NCBI GenBank assembly: GCA_943735955.1
Contig: OX030958.1
Coordinates: forward strand, 11,294,362-11,358,361
Reading direction: 5' to 3'
DNA: 64,000 bases
Origin: Piscicola geometra
Taxonomy: Eukaryota > Annelida > Clitellata > Hirudinida > Piscicolidae
Shown here: in pieces, positions 11,867-40,088 of the stretch
How positions within the stretch are numbered: the stretch's first letter is position 1
Layout of the letters: every line of letters starts with the position of its first letter
Translations under genes and position numbers: made by a program
Notes under the pieces: generated by a model
What the model saw: the letters and a program-made list of their open reading frames with translations, nothing else
What the model was told of the DNA's origin: nothing
The model's database searches: none

Positions 11867-14800
11867 TTAAAATTACTAAATGATTTTTTTATATTTTTGT
11901 TGTTCATTTAATGTTTTTTTGTAAAGTCTCAGAATCGTATTTTAATTTCGTAAAAAAATTTCACTGAGAAGGCGCAGATGGAAAGTCAAAGGACTCGCCT
12001 CGGCATGCTGAAACAACTTCCACAGCTTTCTGTTCAGTGCCTTTGATTTCAACGAATCGACTTCCTACTTTAGCTGTTCTAGATCGTTGTAACAAGAGAT
12101 TTCATGTCAAAATGTCTGCCAGAAGGTTTTCGTGCTTTCATCTCAGATTTGTAGAATTAGTAACAGAAGAGCGATTCATTTGCAAGCATGCAAGAACAAT
12201 GCTGAGTGAATGTGAGTTTCGCTGCTGTGTTCCTTTGAAACATGTCACTTTTATTCTTAGAATTATGTTTCGCACAATAAAAACTGTTCAAAAATCTCAG
12301 CAAAGTGAAAACTAAATTCCATTTCAAGTTGTTTTATACTTGAAAGTATTTTGAATTAAATCAATTTTATTATTCTAAACTTTTTAAAGTTTTTCTAAAT
12401 TATTCATTTTGTGTGCTTAAAAAGTCAATTTTGATTTTTATATTTCACACTGAACAAATTGTTTGCCTAAAAGTTTTTCCCAAATTTTTAATATTAAAAT
12501 CAGTAACATAAAAATTGTAAAAATTATGAACAATAGTCTTTTGAACATTTAATTATTATTTTATTAATAATTGAAAGTTTATTTTTGGGATTTATACAAT
12601 TAATTAGTTTTGCTGAAAAATATCAAAACTTCTTAATGGAAAACATAAAAACTATGCATCTTTAGACCTAAAACATTAATCAATAAAATCAAAAATTAAC
12701 AAATCAATTTTTAGAAACTGTAAAAAAATTTGATTTATTTCTTTAAAATGTTAGAAAAATAATGTAATTTGAGCTTTAAAGAAACTTTTTATTTTTACTT
12801 TACAGTTTTTAAAATTGCAATATATTATTAAAATAATAATTTAAAATTATAAATAATAAAAACATTTCAGATTATTTTGCAATTTTTGAGAATACTATTT
12901 TAATAAAATGAAAGCTTAACACAACAATTTACAAACTCTATGATTTCCCTGAAGCATCGAACTTAAATAGAAAAACGTCTTAAGCAAAAACAATCCTTAA
13001 TAAAAACCTTCAAATTCTAAAAAATAGACTTTCTATACAAAAAGTGAAAATTCAACTTATAAAGCGAGAATTTTAACGCTTCAACGTTTGAAGTTAATTA
13101 GCTTTTAAAAAGAATTTTACAATTCTTTTTCAGCCTAAACTTCGATTTTTGCTTATTTTACAGTGGAAGATAAATGAATACAAAAATCTAGTAACATAAT
13201 TTGTATATTTTAGTTTTAAAAAGGATTACTAATGTCATTTTGATGACAGTAATGATTAATCATTGAAAACAATTGGCGATTTTTTATCGTTGGCACATTT
13301 TCAAGATTGGCAAATGTTTTCATGAATAATGAAATCATTAGAATTTCAGCTTATCTTTTATTCCACTGGGTCAAAACTTTGGTAGGTTAAGTTATAAAAT
13401 TCAATTTTTTAAAAATCAGATTAAAAAACATGTTCATCGCATTTGTATCACTATTCAGTAATTGTTGGCAGTCTTCATCTCAGTAGAAATGGCAGCGGTT
13501 CCGACTGTCGATGAAATGATCTTGTTTTGGTATCTTGACGAGAAGTGAAGCGCTGCTCATTTAATGTGAAATGGTTAATTGGAGATTATAACGCTCGAAT
13601 GAATTGGTTTTCATTTTTATGTTAACAGGTCACAAGTAAATTATTCTTTTTTTCATTTTTTTATTGTTTATAAAACAAAAAGACAGTTCTTCCATGTTTA
13701 GAAAAAATGCCTAAGAAACTTACCTAGCTAGGCAACATACAACCTCGATAACTCTACAAAAACTTTTTATTTCATATTTTAAGCTGAAGTGACAATTTGA
13801 TTTAATTAAAATAAAACGTGTCTTAAACCAAAATGCTATTCTTTACTGCTCCTACTTCAAGTACATCTTTCCCAGTTGGGTCTTTCTTTCTGGCCAGTCT
13901 TGGCTTAGAGCCAAAATCACTCTTACAAATTTTTTTATAAAAAGCACTTTCAAATTTAAACTCTTTGAAACTACTATTGATTGCAGTTTTTCTGTCGGGA
14001 AAAAAATTCAAAACATCTGGCCAATTGCTTTTCACAAAAAGGCAAACAAATATTGAAAGCACGTTTCTCCGATGCCCCCTTTTGGATCCACGCCTGGCAA
14101 TCAAAAAGAACATAACTTCTCTTTTTTTGGGATTTTCTGAACGACTCAATCTTCAGTGAAGGACTACAAAAAATCTTTAGTTTTTTCATAAAAACAACTA
14201 ATGCCAACTAATCTCGAAAGAAGGAAAACAGATGCACCTTCATAAAGACATTTTTTACTATTTTCTTTACCAAAAGATTTTTGCTATTTAATTTATCAAT
14301 TTATTTAAGTATACACAGTTTCCAAATTATTTTTCTTTTATTTATCTGTGATTTCTATTTTTTAGTATATCTCAAAATTATTTTACTCGATTAAATATTT
14401 CATTTAGTTTATTTGCTAAAAGTTTTTCACTTTACAAAATCTTTGAAAGAACTTAGACATTTTGACTGAAAAAAAACTCTGCAAATTTTATTTGTTTTAT
14501 AAAAATACATTTCTTTTCGCGATTAAATTTTTTCCAAAAAAAAATATAATATTTAATTATAATAACTCTAGAGGTTTTAAGACCATAACATTGTGACAAT
14601 TTAGTCTTTAAAAAATCCTATTTCAGAAATCTGCGAGGCGTGCTTAAAGAAAATTCAGACAAAATGTTCACGCACACGAGTTAGCGACTGATTCAATAAG
14701 TCTTCATTAATGTAAAAGCTTGCTTATTTTTTTAGATTAATTCAACTACCTGTATATTACGATCGCAAACAATAAAGAAGAATCGCTTTGGGGCGGGGCG

Positions 14801-17800
14801 ATGGCAGGAATGCTGATGATGTGGGCGTGTGACTGATCCGCATGTATTATTCATCGCACGGAAGCTCAAAAGCTCAGGCTAGACTGATCTAGCGCTAAAC
14901 TAGGATGCACTCTTTTTATTATGCTCTTCATTTACTTTCTTCTAATAAACAGACGATATTTAGACTTTTTTCACAAATATTTACATAAAAAAAGTATTTT
15001 TATTATTTATTAATGAATTTTTTCAATAAATATTTCACTAGAATATTTTCTTTAACTTCTTTCTCTATTATTTTTTTTCAACTATTTTTAGAATTATTTT
15101 TCGCATAAGTGTACATGAGCGGCTTTTTCTGAAAACGTTTTTATTTGACATTAAAAAGATGAAAAGTTTTAATTTTTATCTTTTATCTTTTTGATAATGG
15201 ATCTTGAGCTTTTATTTTCCGTCAAAAAAATAAAAAATTAAAAGCTTTCAAAAAGATACTTTTTTTAATCATTTACTTTTCAAAATTAAAGAAACCAGTT
15301 CATTTTAACTTGCAATTTTTTTAAAAAACGTTTTTTAATAAATATTCTAAAAATTAATAAAAAAAATATTTTTTTAAATCGCCGGAATCACAGGAAAAGT
15401 TTCAAAAAAGTAAACATATATTAATTTTTTTTAAATAAATTAATCACAGAATTAGCAGATTATCAACTTTTGACAAATTGTTTCACTACCTGGAAAACAC
15501 TTATAAAGTCGATTATCAAAAAAAACAGAAATACTTCCATTTTTAATACGTGTATAAAAACTCTGATAGATTTTCTGCAACTACTTAACACAAATATTCA
15601 GAAATTAAGTTTTATAGTTTTCAAAACTATTTAACGATTCAAATAGATTCATGTATGATAATCGATTAAACAAAAATACAATGCATTTCGAAAATGCTGA
15701 TTTATCGTACATAAGAGATCTATCTCATGTGTTTCGTTCCTTTCAGAAGAAGTAGATTTCACTTTATTTATACAACATATTGAATCGATGAACTAAAGAA
15801 ATGAAAACAATTAAAACTATGCTACTCCAAAAGCTTTTTTTCACAAAAAAATTCAAAATAGTTTTTAATGAACTTCAAAACTAGAATTCTGAATGTGTTA
15901 CAAATGTTAATTTTTTATGGCTTAGCTTTATAACAATTGTTAATATTTTATGTTATTTTGGCACTTTCAGTTGGAATCATCATATTTTTTAATTCGAACC
16001 GCTTCATTAAAATAAAATAAATATTAATTTTATTTTGTTAAAATATAATGAAAACAAATATTTTTTTTATTTTGTTAAAATGTGCTACTCATTTTGAATA
16101 AAGCGTGTGAATGATCCCATAAAGCACTAGGAAATGCAGAAAAAGTATATTTATTTTTTATTTTTTTGTTTTTCTATACTTTCCTTTATATTCTATCATC
16201 AAATGAAAGCATAAAAATATAATTTAATTAGAAAACAGAAAAATAAGAACAGAGGATTACAAAACATCTCTAACACAAAATCTATTTAACGAATTGAAGA
16301 TCCAAAGAAAGCTTTGGTCAAATAAGGACTGAGTCTTTCAAACACAAAATGTTTCGAATCTTTGAAACTTCAACAAAATTTAAGTGTTTGAAAATTATTC
16401 CACTTTCAGAGTTTGCTCAAAACGAACAAAAAAATGATTCGATGTGCCCTCCGGAGAAATCCTTTCCCTTTCGCGAGACAAAGATTCCAAAACGAAGAAA
16501 AAATCGTATCACTTTTGTAATTAAATTTGATTTTACTTGCGATGCTAGTCTTTGCAACAGAAAAACGAAATAATAATTTTCATGATATCTAAAAATCTTA
16601 TATTATTTTAGGCTGAATAAGCAACATTTTTGGTGTGTTATTAATTGCAACGAACGAAAACGATGAGTTGGAATAAACAAGCGATGAAGCACTGGAATGC
16701 TGCCCACATCCACCGCAAATGCATTCGGCAGACCGGATTGCAAAGAAGCAACCAACGCCCGAGTTGTTTTATGGCGTCATAATGTCTTCTCTCGCGATGG
16801 TTGTTGCCAGATCCCAAATTGCTTCGTAGTCGCAGTATTTGGCGTGGTTTTAATTAAAGGTTTTGCAATTGAGGGATTTAAAACTCAATTTCTAAAAGTT
16901 TAAGAAGATTTAGTTATTTTTTAATGTTCAAAAATGTTTATTACAAATTTTATTATTTTATTAAAGTGTAAAAGTGACTAAAGTTTAAAACCACTCTTTC
17001 GATGTTTTTTCACAAACCCTTAATCTTATCTGACACAAATCCGGCTTACCGATTCAAGAAAGTAATTTGAAGTGACTGAAGCGTGTTTTAAATCTTTAAA
17101 AATCGAATGAAAAAGTTACTTTTATAAGCTTGATGTGGTCAAATGTTAGGAAAAAGTCGTACTAAAATGCCGAAGACTAGTCCTTCATATAAGACACTAG
17201 AAGATGAGAAAAGTTGTATGATTAATGAAGGCTCATTTTCCCCGCTGGACTGCTTCGCGTGCTTTCTGGCTTTAAATGACGATGATCCTCGCCGAATTAT
17301 TGTGCACTTATGGCCTATTTATTGCTCGAACCTGGCATACATGGTGTTCCTTGTGCCTCTATTGCACGCAGAACAAACGCAGCAATGCCATCTTCTTGCA
17401 TCCTAGCTTCTTGAGCCCTATGCAGGCACGGATGCAGGCGTTGAAGACACGTGCCTCCAACAGCCTCATTTGTGCACTTTTCTGAGACGTTCTCGGCCAG
17501 ATCTTAAACATTTTAAACTTTTGACACCAGAAGTGCTCTTCAAAACAATAGTTTTAAATATTACTTTTTTTGTGCATTTTTTCCCGTTAAAAGTTAGTTT
17601 TTAAAAAAACTTAAAATAAATATTTTGCAATTTTTACATTTTTGAAAATTATTATATTGAAAAAAATAAAAAGATCTGAAAGGAAAAGACGCCTCTAAAT
17701 GAAGGCGAGGACAGCGTCAAAAAGAGAAGAAAACTTCCACTAGCAGTGCACTTGGAAATATTCTTAAATTATGTGTGGCGCTTCTAGAACTTTAAACTTT

Positions 17801-19491
17801 GAAGTTTCCTTTGCTCATTTCAGCGATTTACGATTAGCTGGCTGCAAAAGACCCTTTTGAGACAACTCACGACTTGTACCTTCCTGGCCATTAAAGAATA
17901 ATTACCATTTCCCAATTTAATTCGTATAAAGAAAATGAAGCTAAAAATGTTTATATAGATTTAACTTACCTGAAATGTTTGATTGTTCAGGCATCCATAA
18001 TGTTCAAGCACCATCATTTTTCTATATCAATATTTGTTTCTAAGCCCTTTATTCAAACATAAATTTTAAAACTAGAATGTTTATGGTGGTAATTATGAAG
18101 AAAAATACTGAATTAATGACTAATTTAATTTTTTCTTAAAATAAAACTAAAAAGTCATATTATTATTGAAAATTTAAAATGACAGATGTAATCATAGAAA
18201 AAAGTTGAAACTAATAATTAAATTTAGAAGATTTCTCTAGCGTTTATGGAAAAATCGTCTGAATTGCCTTCATCTAAAATTAGTTTACCAGAATTTTTTC
18301 TTTTCAACTTTTGTTTTTGTATCATAGCTTTTATTGAGATCTTTCAAAAGCTATACAATTTTATGTTATTCAAAAAAAATCTATATTTTCAGACATTTGA
18401 AAACAATTAGTTAAAAGTGTACGAACATATTGGTCTTTGAAGGTAGAAACTTTCAAATGCTGTAAAAATAGTCTTTTTTAGTGACACAAATACAATATGA
18501 AATAGACAAAGGCAGGAGCTTACTGTGTTTCAAAATAGGGAAAAATATCTTCCTAGATTTTCAAGGTAATCGAATCTGGGTCGGGATAAATGCATCAAAG
18601 ATGCCACTAATGGACTTCACGCGAAGGTCTGAATGCTAGAATACGTGTGTGCATTCCACCATGAAAAAGAATATTGATTGTAAAGAAAATGGCCAAAGAA
18701 GAGCTCCTAACATTTTACAAAAACAGAAAAAATGTGGCATAGTGGAAGAGTTGAATTGGTTAAATTGCCAACCTCTAAGTTTTGCAGTCTATGAAGAAAC
18801 ATTGTGGAAACATTTTAAATATGTAAAAATGTATTCGAAGGCAAAAAACGGTTGCGGCTTTTGCGCTAAATCACAAGAGACCACATTGAAGCTGTCAAAG
18901 AAACATCGCCAACATAATACACGTGAAAAACTCTTTACGAGCATATTTTTTCAGTGTAGAATAATTCACCTAATTAAGTAGTGACCGTAAAGAATAGAGA
19001 CCATTTCAAAAAAAATGAGAGACTCTCTGGATAAATCATCCGATGATGTAACAATATAAATTCAATGAAAAATAAATTATTAAACAATATTCCAATGAAT
19101 ATCTTTATATCAACCACTCATATAGAGGTGAAAAGACATTCTGTTACTAAACTCCATAAACTAGATCGTAGCCCCTGTGAACAGGGTTGCGTTTTCCTAT
19201 TATTGAAAAGAATGATTTATATAAATATTTTATCTGTTTCCAAACCTTAGTTTGCAATTTTCTATATTATATTTGTTTATTTATTGTTACATGCAAAGAA
19301 TCCACAATTTACCGCCAAACATGTTTTGCTTTTAAACGTTTATATGCAGTTCTTAATAAACTAATTGGTCAAATAAATATTTTTATCTTAACTTAAGTCA
19401 CAATGAAATAATCATAAAACTTATCAATTAATATTAAATTAGTGAATTTGTTTTATAAGCGGTGAGCAAAAGCTATGATCTATAACAAAAA
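11867..19491. other. AT-rich intergenic DNA upstream of ASH1
   Basis: Several open frames of 60-110 codons occur (12,037-12,315; 13,823-14,149 minus; 16,349-16,573; 16,697-16,903; 17,143-17,485; 18,649-18,981). None shows a family motif or paired splice signals. GC-richer patches near 12,000, 13,850-14,120, 16,680-16,830 and 17,220-17,480 may be old insertions or unrecognised exons. A 5' UTR exon and promoter for the ASH1-like gene probably lie here, but I cannot place them. Confidence 0.5.
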
Positions 19492-34097
<14,606 letters not shown>

Positions 34098-34385
34098 TAA
34101 AAATGCACGAACACTTCATATTTGTTCACACACACCACTTGTTGCCAACCTTTCCATTTGCCTCTAGAGATATTTTACTATGCATTGTCGAATCGAATTC
34201 TTTGTAACGAAGATCATTGCCTTTCCATTTTAGTTGTTTTCTCCATTCATCTTCCATTTGGCGTGTATAATGATATTTAAACGATTACGATATTGTTTAA
34301 TAACATTTGTTTTTAATCATGTGCTTTAAAATGTTACTCACTAATTTGAAACATTTTATTTGTAATACAAACTTAATGAAATAAA
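34098..34385 (+). other. ASH1 3' UTR
   Basis: The sequence after the TAG at 34,095-34,097 has no further open frame of note and runs to AATAAA at 34,380-34,385. Part of it (34,255-34,395) is repeated in ASH1 intron 5. Confidence 0.6.
34380..34385 (+). terminator. Candidate polyadenylation signal of ASH1
   Basis: Canonical AATAAA about 285 nt downstream of the stop codon, followed by a T-rich stretch (ATCTTTTTGC). It is the first AATAAA I see after the stop. Confidence 0.55.
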
Positions 34386-34665
34386 TCTTTTTGCATTCAA
34401 ACGTTCATTAAACCATAATATCTATTTTTACAAAATAACGTATAACATTAAAAAAATAAAATATTTAAAAAATTGCAAAATTGAATCGGTACAGGGAGAA
34501 CATAATATGGTGAATAACGAAACAGGTTTGAAAATGTGGAGCAGAGTTTTGAGGCAGTTATCACATTGATTGCTATTCTTTATGTGAAACATCAAGTAAA
34601 GCTTTTAAAAGGCGAGTTCTTATTTCAGTTTTAAGAATTTCTAATGCGATTATAAAAGTCTAGAG

Positions 34666-34671
34666 TTTATT
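34666..34671 (-). terminator. Candidate polyadenylation signal of the CEP350-like gene
   Basis: AATAAA on the minus strand 26 nt after the stop codon of the CEP350-like gene. This is close to the stop, and other AATAAA-like hexamers occur further down the AT-rich gap, so the true site is uncertain. Confidence 0.4.
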
Positions 34672-34697
34672 CTACAGAATAAACATAAAATGTCAAA

Positions 34698-35531
34698 TCA
34701 GGCATTCTTAACATGAAAGGTCTTGGCGACGTTTGAGAGCGTGTCGTCGATCAACCACTGCAGAAGCGCATCAAACGTCTCCTGCTTCACCTCCTCCAAC
34801 TCCCGATCAAGTTCATTCCACATGAACTCTTCCACACGCATCTCTCTCGCCAGCAGGCGCTTGATGCCTTCATCTTTGCCAGGGTTGCAGGAGGCCTTGG
34901 CGCTGCATGGAATTGAGAAGTTGTTGCTGGATGGTGGCAGCAGCAGTCTCAGGACGCTCCTGACGATGATGGGCTTCAAGTCGTCAACGGTGTTTGGGAG
35001 ACTCTCCCTATCCAAGAGCATCCTCTTGCTGATGAGACCTTCTGCTGCCAGGTGTTTGCTGACGCTGCAAGACAAACCACCTTCCTCGCCACCACCATCC
35101 TCTCCACTGGACACCACTGCGTCATCGCCACCACCATCGACATCATCATCATTCTTCTCACTCGAATACAACGACACGAGGATCTCACCGACCAGGTCAA
35201 ACAACAACACCTTGAACGACCTCATGCACACCTCCTCAGGCTCGAAGTGAGTATCGCCTTCGTACCGCAGGAAGGCATCAGGCGCCTGCAAGCGCTGCCA
35301 CGACTGACCACACCTGCGTTCGTGCCAGTAAATGTCGACGATGCTGGCGACCAGGGTGGTCAGCTCCTCTTGCGTCCGAGGCACCAGTGAAGTGGGCAGG
35401 AACTTGTTTGAGGTGGCCTGTGCAGGCAGTGAAAAGGCGGGGAAGTCGTATATTGAGTCTGCAATGGCGGGGAATTGAAGAGAGTCGGTCAGGAGTGAGC
35501 GGTCAGCCATGATGACTTCGTGACTTCTGAT
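34698..35531 (-). other. CEP350: CEP350-like C-terminal exon
   Basis: This 278-codon exon (acceptor TTACAG|ATC, stop at 34,700-34,698) carries the conserved C-terminal domain. Conserved blocks are FKVLLFDLVGEILVSLY, DDLKPIIVRSVLRLL, REMRVEEFMWNELDRELEEV and FDALLQWLIDDTLSNV. A lineage-specific Asp/Gly/Ser insert separates the first two. In human CEP350 the matching blocks are a KVYFDLTREIF helix, an NNLDEIKSFI helix and a DRVDHILVQEL helix, quoted from memory. Confidence 0.85.
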
Positions 35532-37129
35532 CTGTAATTCAAATGAGGAAATAATGTTAAAAAGTGCATTCTAATGCAAGACTCGCAATATAAAGAGTGC
35601 AAATTGTCAACATTGGAAGCTTACCGAGTCAGTCTGCTTGCTTGCCTCACACTTCAACAACTCCTCGGTCCTGATGATGCTCTTGGTGGCTTCTTCAACG
35701 TCGAATTTATCGGTGAAAGCACCAAAGGCATCCACCCCCTCCCCCTCTGAGACCCCTTCCTCCCCCTTCCCCTCTGAGACCCCTTCCTCCCTCTTCCCTT
35801 CTGAGACCCCTTCCTTCCCCTCTGAGACCCCCTCCCCCTTTCCCTCTGAGACCCCTTCCTTCCCCTCTGAGACCCCCTCCCCCTTTCCCTCTGAGACCCC
35901 CTCCAACTCTTCAACGTCGTGCACTTTGTCATACAGGCTTTCGGGCGTTTCAATAATTTTACTGACCGCAACAGATGTCGCCTTGTTTTGTCTGCTCTGA
36001 AGAACGGCTGAGACTGCTTCGTTGAGCATGTCTTCCAGCATGCGGTCGACATTCACTTCGTTGCATCTCTCTCCAGCGGTGATGATCGAGCCAACGTCGG
36101 TCTTTGCGAGTTTCAATGGAGCCTCCTCGGTGGAAACGTCGTTTTCAACGCTCGTTTCTTCATCGTGGTTAGCAGTGATTTGCCCATTCTTGGTGGACTC
36201 TTTCTGAGCAGCACCCTTCGGAACGACCTCGCAGACATCCGCTCGAACCTCCTCCCCTCCGGCCGACACCACAGCCAACTCGGCCACCTTGATCGCCCTC
36301 ATCAGATCCTCCACATCGCCCACCAGGTCTCTCGTCTCAGAGCTCACCGAGCTCTCGGCGCCACCAGACAACTCTTCAGTGCCCAAAATGCCATGGTTGC
36401 CACTCTCCTCAAACTGCCTTGTGACCGACTTGCTTGGTGACTTTTCTAGATTTGAATGGGAATTGTGTTCACGATGGTCATAATGAGTGGTTGGTGCTTC
36501 GGCAGAGCTGCTGACGTCAGGGAGGAGTGGCGAAGAACGCCTCAAACTTTTTTCTTCGACTTTACAATTGAACTCGATCACCACGTCTAGAACATCATTC
36601 TCGGTCTCATCATCATCATCATCACCCGCATCATCATCCTCATCATCATCATCACCATCGCCAACATCACTTTCACGGCTCGAGACATCGGCAATTTGTA
36701 CTTCTTTGTGTTCATCCAATGAGTCTTTGTCTGCGTCGCTGTTGTCTTCCTTCCCATTCCGAACAACAACATCCTCTCCAACAACACCAACATCCTCTCC
36801 TCCAGTACCAACAACAACTCTTTCAAGAGAATCTTTCAATTCGACGCTGGCATGGCCCTCAAACCCCCTTTGCACTGATGCCACTCCACCCAGGGGAATG
36901 TTATGAACGACCCCCTTCAAATCACTGGCACCCATCAACTTCTCCACAAAGTCCCTATCGACCGCTGACTGCCAAGGTGTCTCCTTCGACATCCCCAACG
37001 AACCAACCTCCTTTGCGGAATTCACTTCGCTTTCATCAACCTTCGTCAAAGAATCCTTGCACTCAATCCCATCCACTCTATCATCCTCACCACCAGAACC
37101 CTTATCATCATCATTATCAACACCACCGC

Positions 37130-37164
<35 letters not shown>

Positions 37165-40029
37165 AGAGCTACCTTCACATCTCCATTCCCAGTGCTTTTT
37201 GGAGAGTTATCTTCACTCAGCAAAGCTTCTCCCTTCGAGTCCATCTTGGGAACCTCCTTCAAGTCCATCTTGGGAACCCCCTTCAAGTCCATCGTGGCAA
37301 CCTCCTTCGAGTCCATCTTGGGAACCTCCTTCAAGTCCATCGTGGCAACCTCCTCCAACTCTGCCCCGCTGAGACTCTCCTTCTCCTCAAACAGTTCATC
37401 ACTGAAACGCTCCTCTGTAGACGACTTGAGCGCTTCCACCTCCGCTCCACCTCCTCCTCCGCTCACCTCAGTTGTGGTAGCAGCCCCTTTGCTCCCATTC
37501 ACCTCCCCTCCACTGCACTCCCTCCTCACAGTGACAGACTCTCCTTCAGAACTTGCCACTACCCCGTCATCAGCGGCCAACACCCCATCACCGCCACTCT
37601 CGAACCCATCGACCAGTAGATCCTTCGAAACAGCGCATACCTTCTCACTGGCAATTCCACCCACTGGTTGCTCATTATAATTACTCGAACGAGCGGCACT
37701 GGCGATCTCTCGCTCGGCATCGATGCTATCGCGCTGAATGAGCGACGTTTGTAGGCTGTCGTCCGCCAAGGTGTGGGAGGAGGATGGCGAGAGAATACTC
37801 GAGTCGGCCTGACTTAAATTCGCCAACTCCCGTTCATACTCCTGGGAAGTGACACAAGATAATTTAATTCAAAATTTATTCAATTTAATTACTCAGTTAA
37901 TTAATGTTAAGTTATATAAATTCATTTAACTTTTAATTATAACGATAAAATCGGAAAATATCACTCGCCATAATGAGCTTCCTGAGACTCCTCTTCTTCA
38001 ACTCCCTCTTCGACAACTTCTCCTTCCCTCCACCTCCTCCTTCCTCCTTCTTTCCATGCTCTGTTAATGTTATCGCCACAACGGCATATTAAAGTTATGC
38101 CCCAGTATTATGTAATTTGCTGTCAAAATGGGAGTGTTTCATAGGCGTTTTTTGAGATTAAAACCACCCACAACCAGTCACAACCAGCCACAACCACCCA
38201 CAACCAGCCAAAACCAACCACAACCAGCCACAACCAACCACAACCAGTCACAACCAGCCACAACCACCCACAACCAGCCACAACCACCCACAACCACTCA
38301 CAACCAGCCACAACCAACCACAACCAGCCACAACCAACCACAACCAGCCACAACCACCCACAACCAGCCAAAACCAACCACAACCAGCCACAACCAACCA
38401 CAACCAGTCACAACCAGCCACAACCACCCACAACCAGCCACAACCACCCACAACCACTCACAACCAGCCACAACCAACCACAACCAGCCACAACCAACCA
38501 CAACCAGCCACAACCACCCACAACCAGCCACAACCACCCACAACCACTCACAACCACCCACAACCACTCACAACCAGCCACAACCAACCACAACCAGCCA
38601 CAACCACCCACAACCAGCCACAACCACCCACAACCACTCACAACCAGCCACAACCAACCACAACCAGCCACAACCAACCACAACCAGCCACAACCAACCA
38701 CACGCACCCGGCAGCAAATCTTGCGGAAGAAGAGAGTATGAGGCCTTAGTTGGTGTGGTCATCCCCACCAATGTACCGTCAGCAGACTGAACAGTTCTCG
38801 ATTCTGATCGAGATTATTTCAAATGACTTGATTCGTGTCGTTTTATGTGATTAAAGGATAAATAAAAATCATTGCCATCATCGTCATCACCACCCACATC
38901 ATCACCACCAACATCATCACCACCTACATCATCACCACCCACATCATCATCACCAACATCATCACCCCAAACATCATCACCACCCACATCATCACCACCA
39001 ACATCATCACCACCCACATCATCATCGTATACTAAAACCTCAACAACGACAACACCCTCCCATCCACTTCCACGCACCTCATTCTCAGCGAATTAAACCA
39101 ATAAATTCGAAATACAAAAATGAAACAAATCAAATCTCACTGCTGAGAGCGGCTTTCCTGGCGACGCAGTTGGCCTGTCGCTCCAGCTTCTCCACCTGTC
39201 GCTCCTGGTCGTCCAACAGCTTCGAGCGCTCGATCATCATCAACGCCCGCTGCCGTCGCCTCTTCAGTGTCATCTCGCGCTTCGTCAGGAAGCTGTGAAA
39301 GGTGGTGGGTGGTGGTTATGGTGGGTGGTAGTGCTGGTGGGTTGGTGGGTGGTGGTTATGGTGGGTGGTAGTGCTGGTGGGTTGGTGGGTGGTGGTGCTG
39401 GTGGGTGGTGGTGCTGGTGGGTTGGTGGGTGGTAGTGCTGGTGGGTGGTAGTGCTGGTGGGTGGTAGTGCTGGTGGGTGGTAGTGCTGGTGGGTTGGTGG
39501 GTGGTAGTGCTGGTGGGTTGGTGGGTGGTAGTGCTGGTGGTGCTGGTGGGTAGTGGTGCTGGTGGGTGGTGGTGCTGGTGGGTGGTGGTGCTGGTGGGTG
39601 GTGGTGCTGGTGGGTGGTGGTGCTGGTGGGTGGTGGTGCTGGTGGGTGGTAGTGCTGGTGGGTTGGTGGGTGGTAGTGCTGGTGGGTTGGTGGGTGGTAG
39701 TGCTGGTGAGTTGGTGGGTGGTAGTGCTGGTGGGTGGTGAAAAGAGATTGGTGGATTGTGATATTCACATTTTAAACCAAAGGTTTCCATCAAACATTAT
39801 TAAAATTCAGTATACTCATCATCTTCATCATCATTATCACCATCCTCATCCTCACCATCACCATCTTCACCCTCACCATCTTCACCCTCACCCTCTTCAC
39901 CCTCACCATCATCATTAAAAAAAAACCAACCGCTCGAGTTGCTTGTTGGGCAGGTAGAGGGGCAGTTTGGGCGGCATGCCCTCCCCAGCAGACGCATCTG
40001 CCTGAGTTGAGTCTAGTGAGTCTTCCAGA

Positions 40030-40088
<59 letters not shown>

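Noticed and set aside
12037..12315. 92-codon frame in a moderately GC-rich patch
   Set aside because: No domain, no convincing upstream or downstream exon. It could be an old insertion, but nothing supports a gene.
13823..14149. Overlapping 108- and 77-codon minus-strand frames
   Set aside because: Basic, no recognisable motif, and a plus-strand frame overlaps them. The pattern is not distinguishable from chance or decayed repeat DNA.
18649..18981. 110-codon Lys/Cys-containing frame shortly upstream of ASH1
   Set aside because: No family resemblance; the cysteines do not form a zinc-finger pattern. It could contain a 5' UTR exon of ASH1, but I see no signal deciding this.
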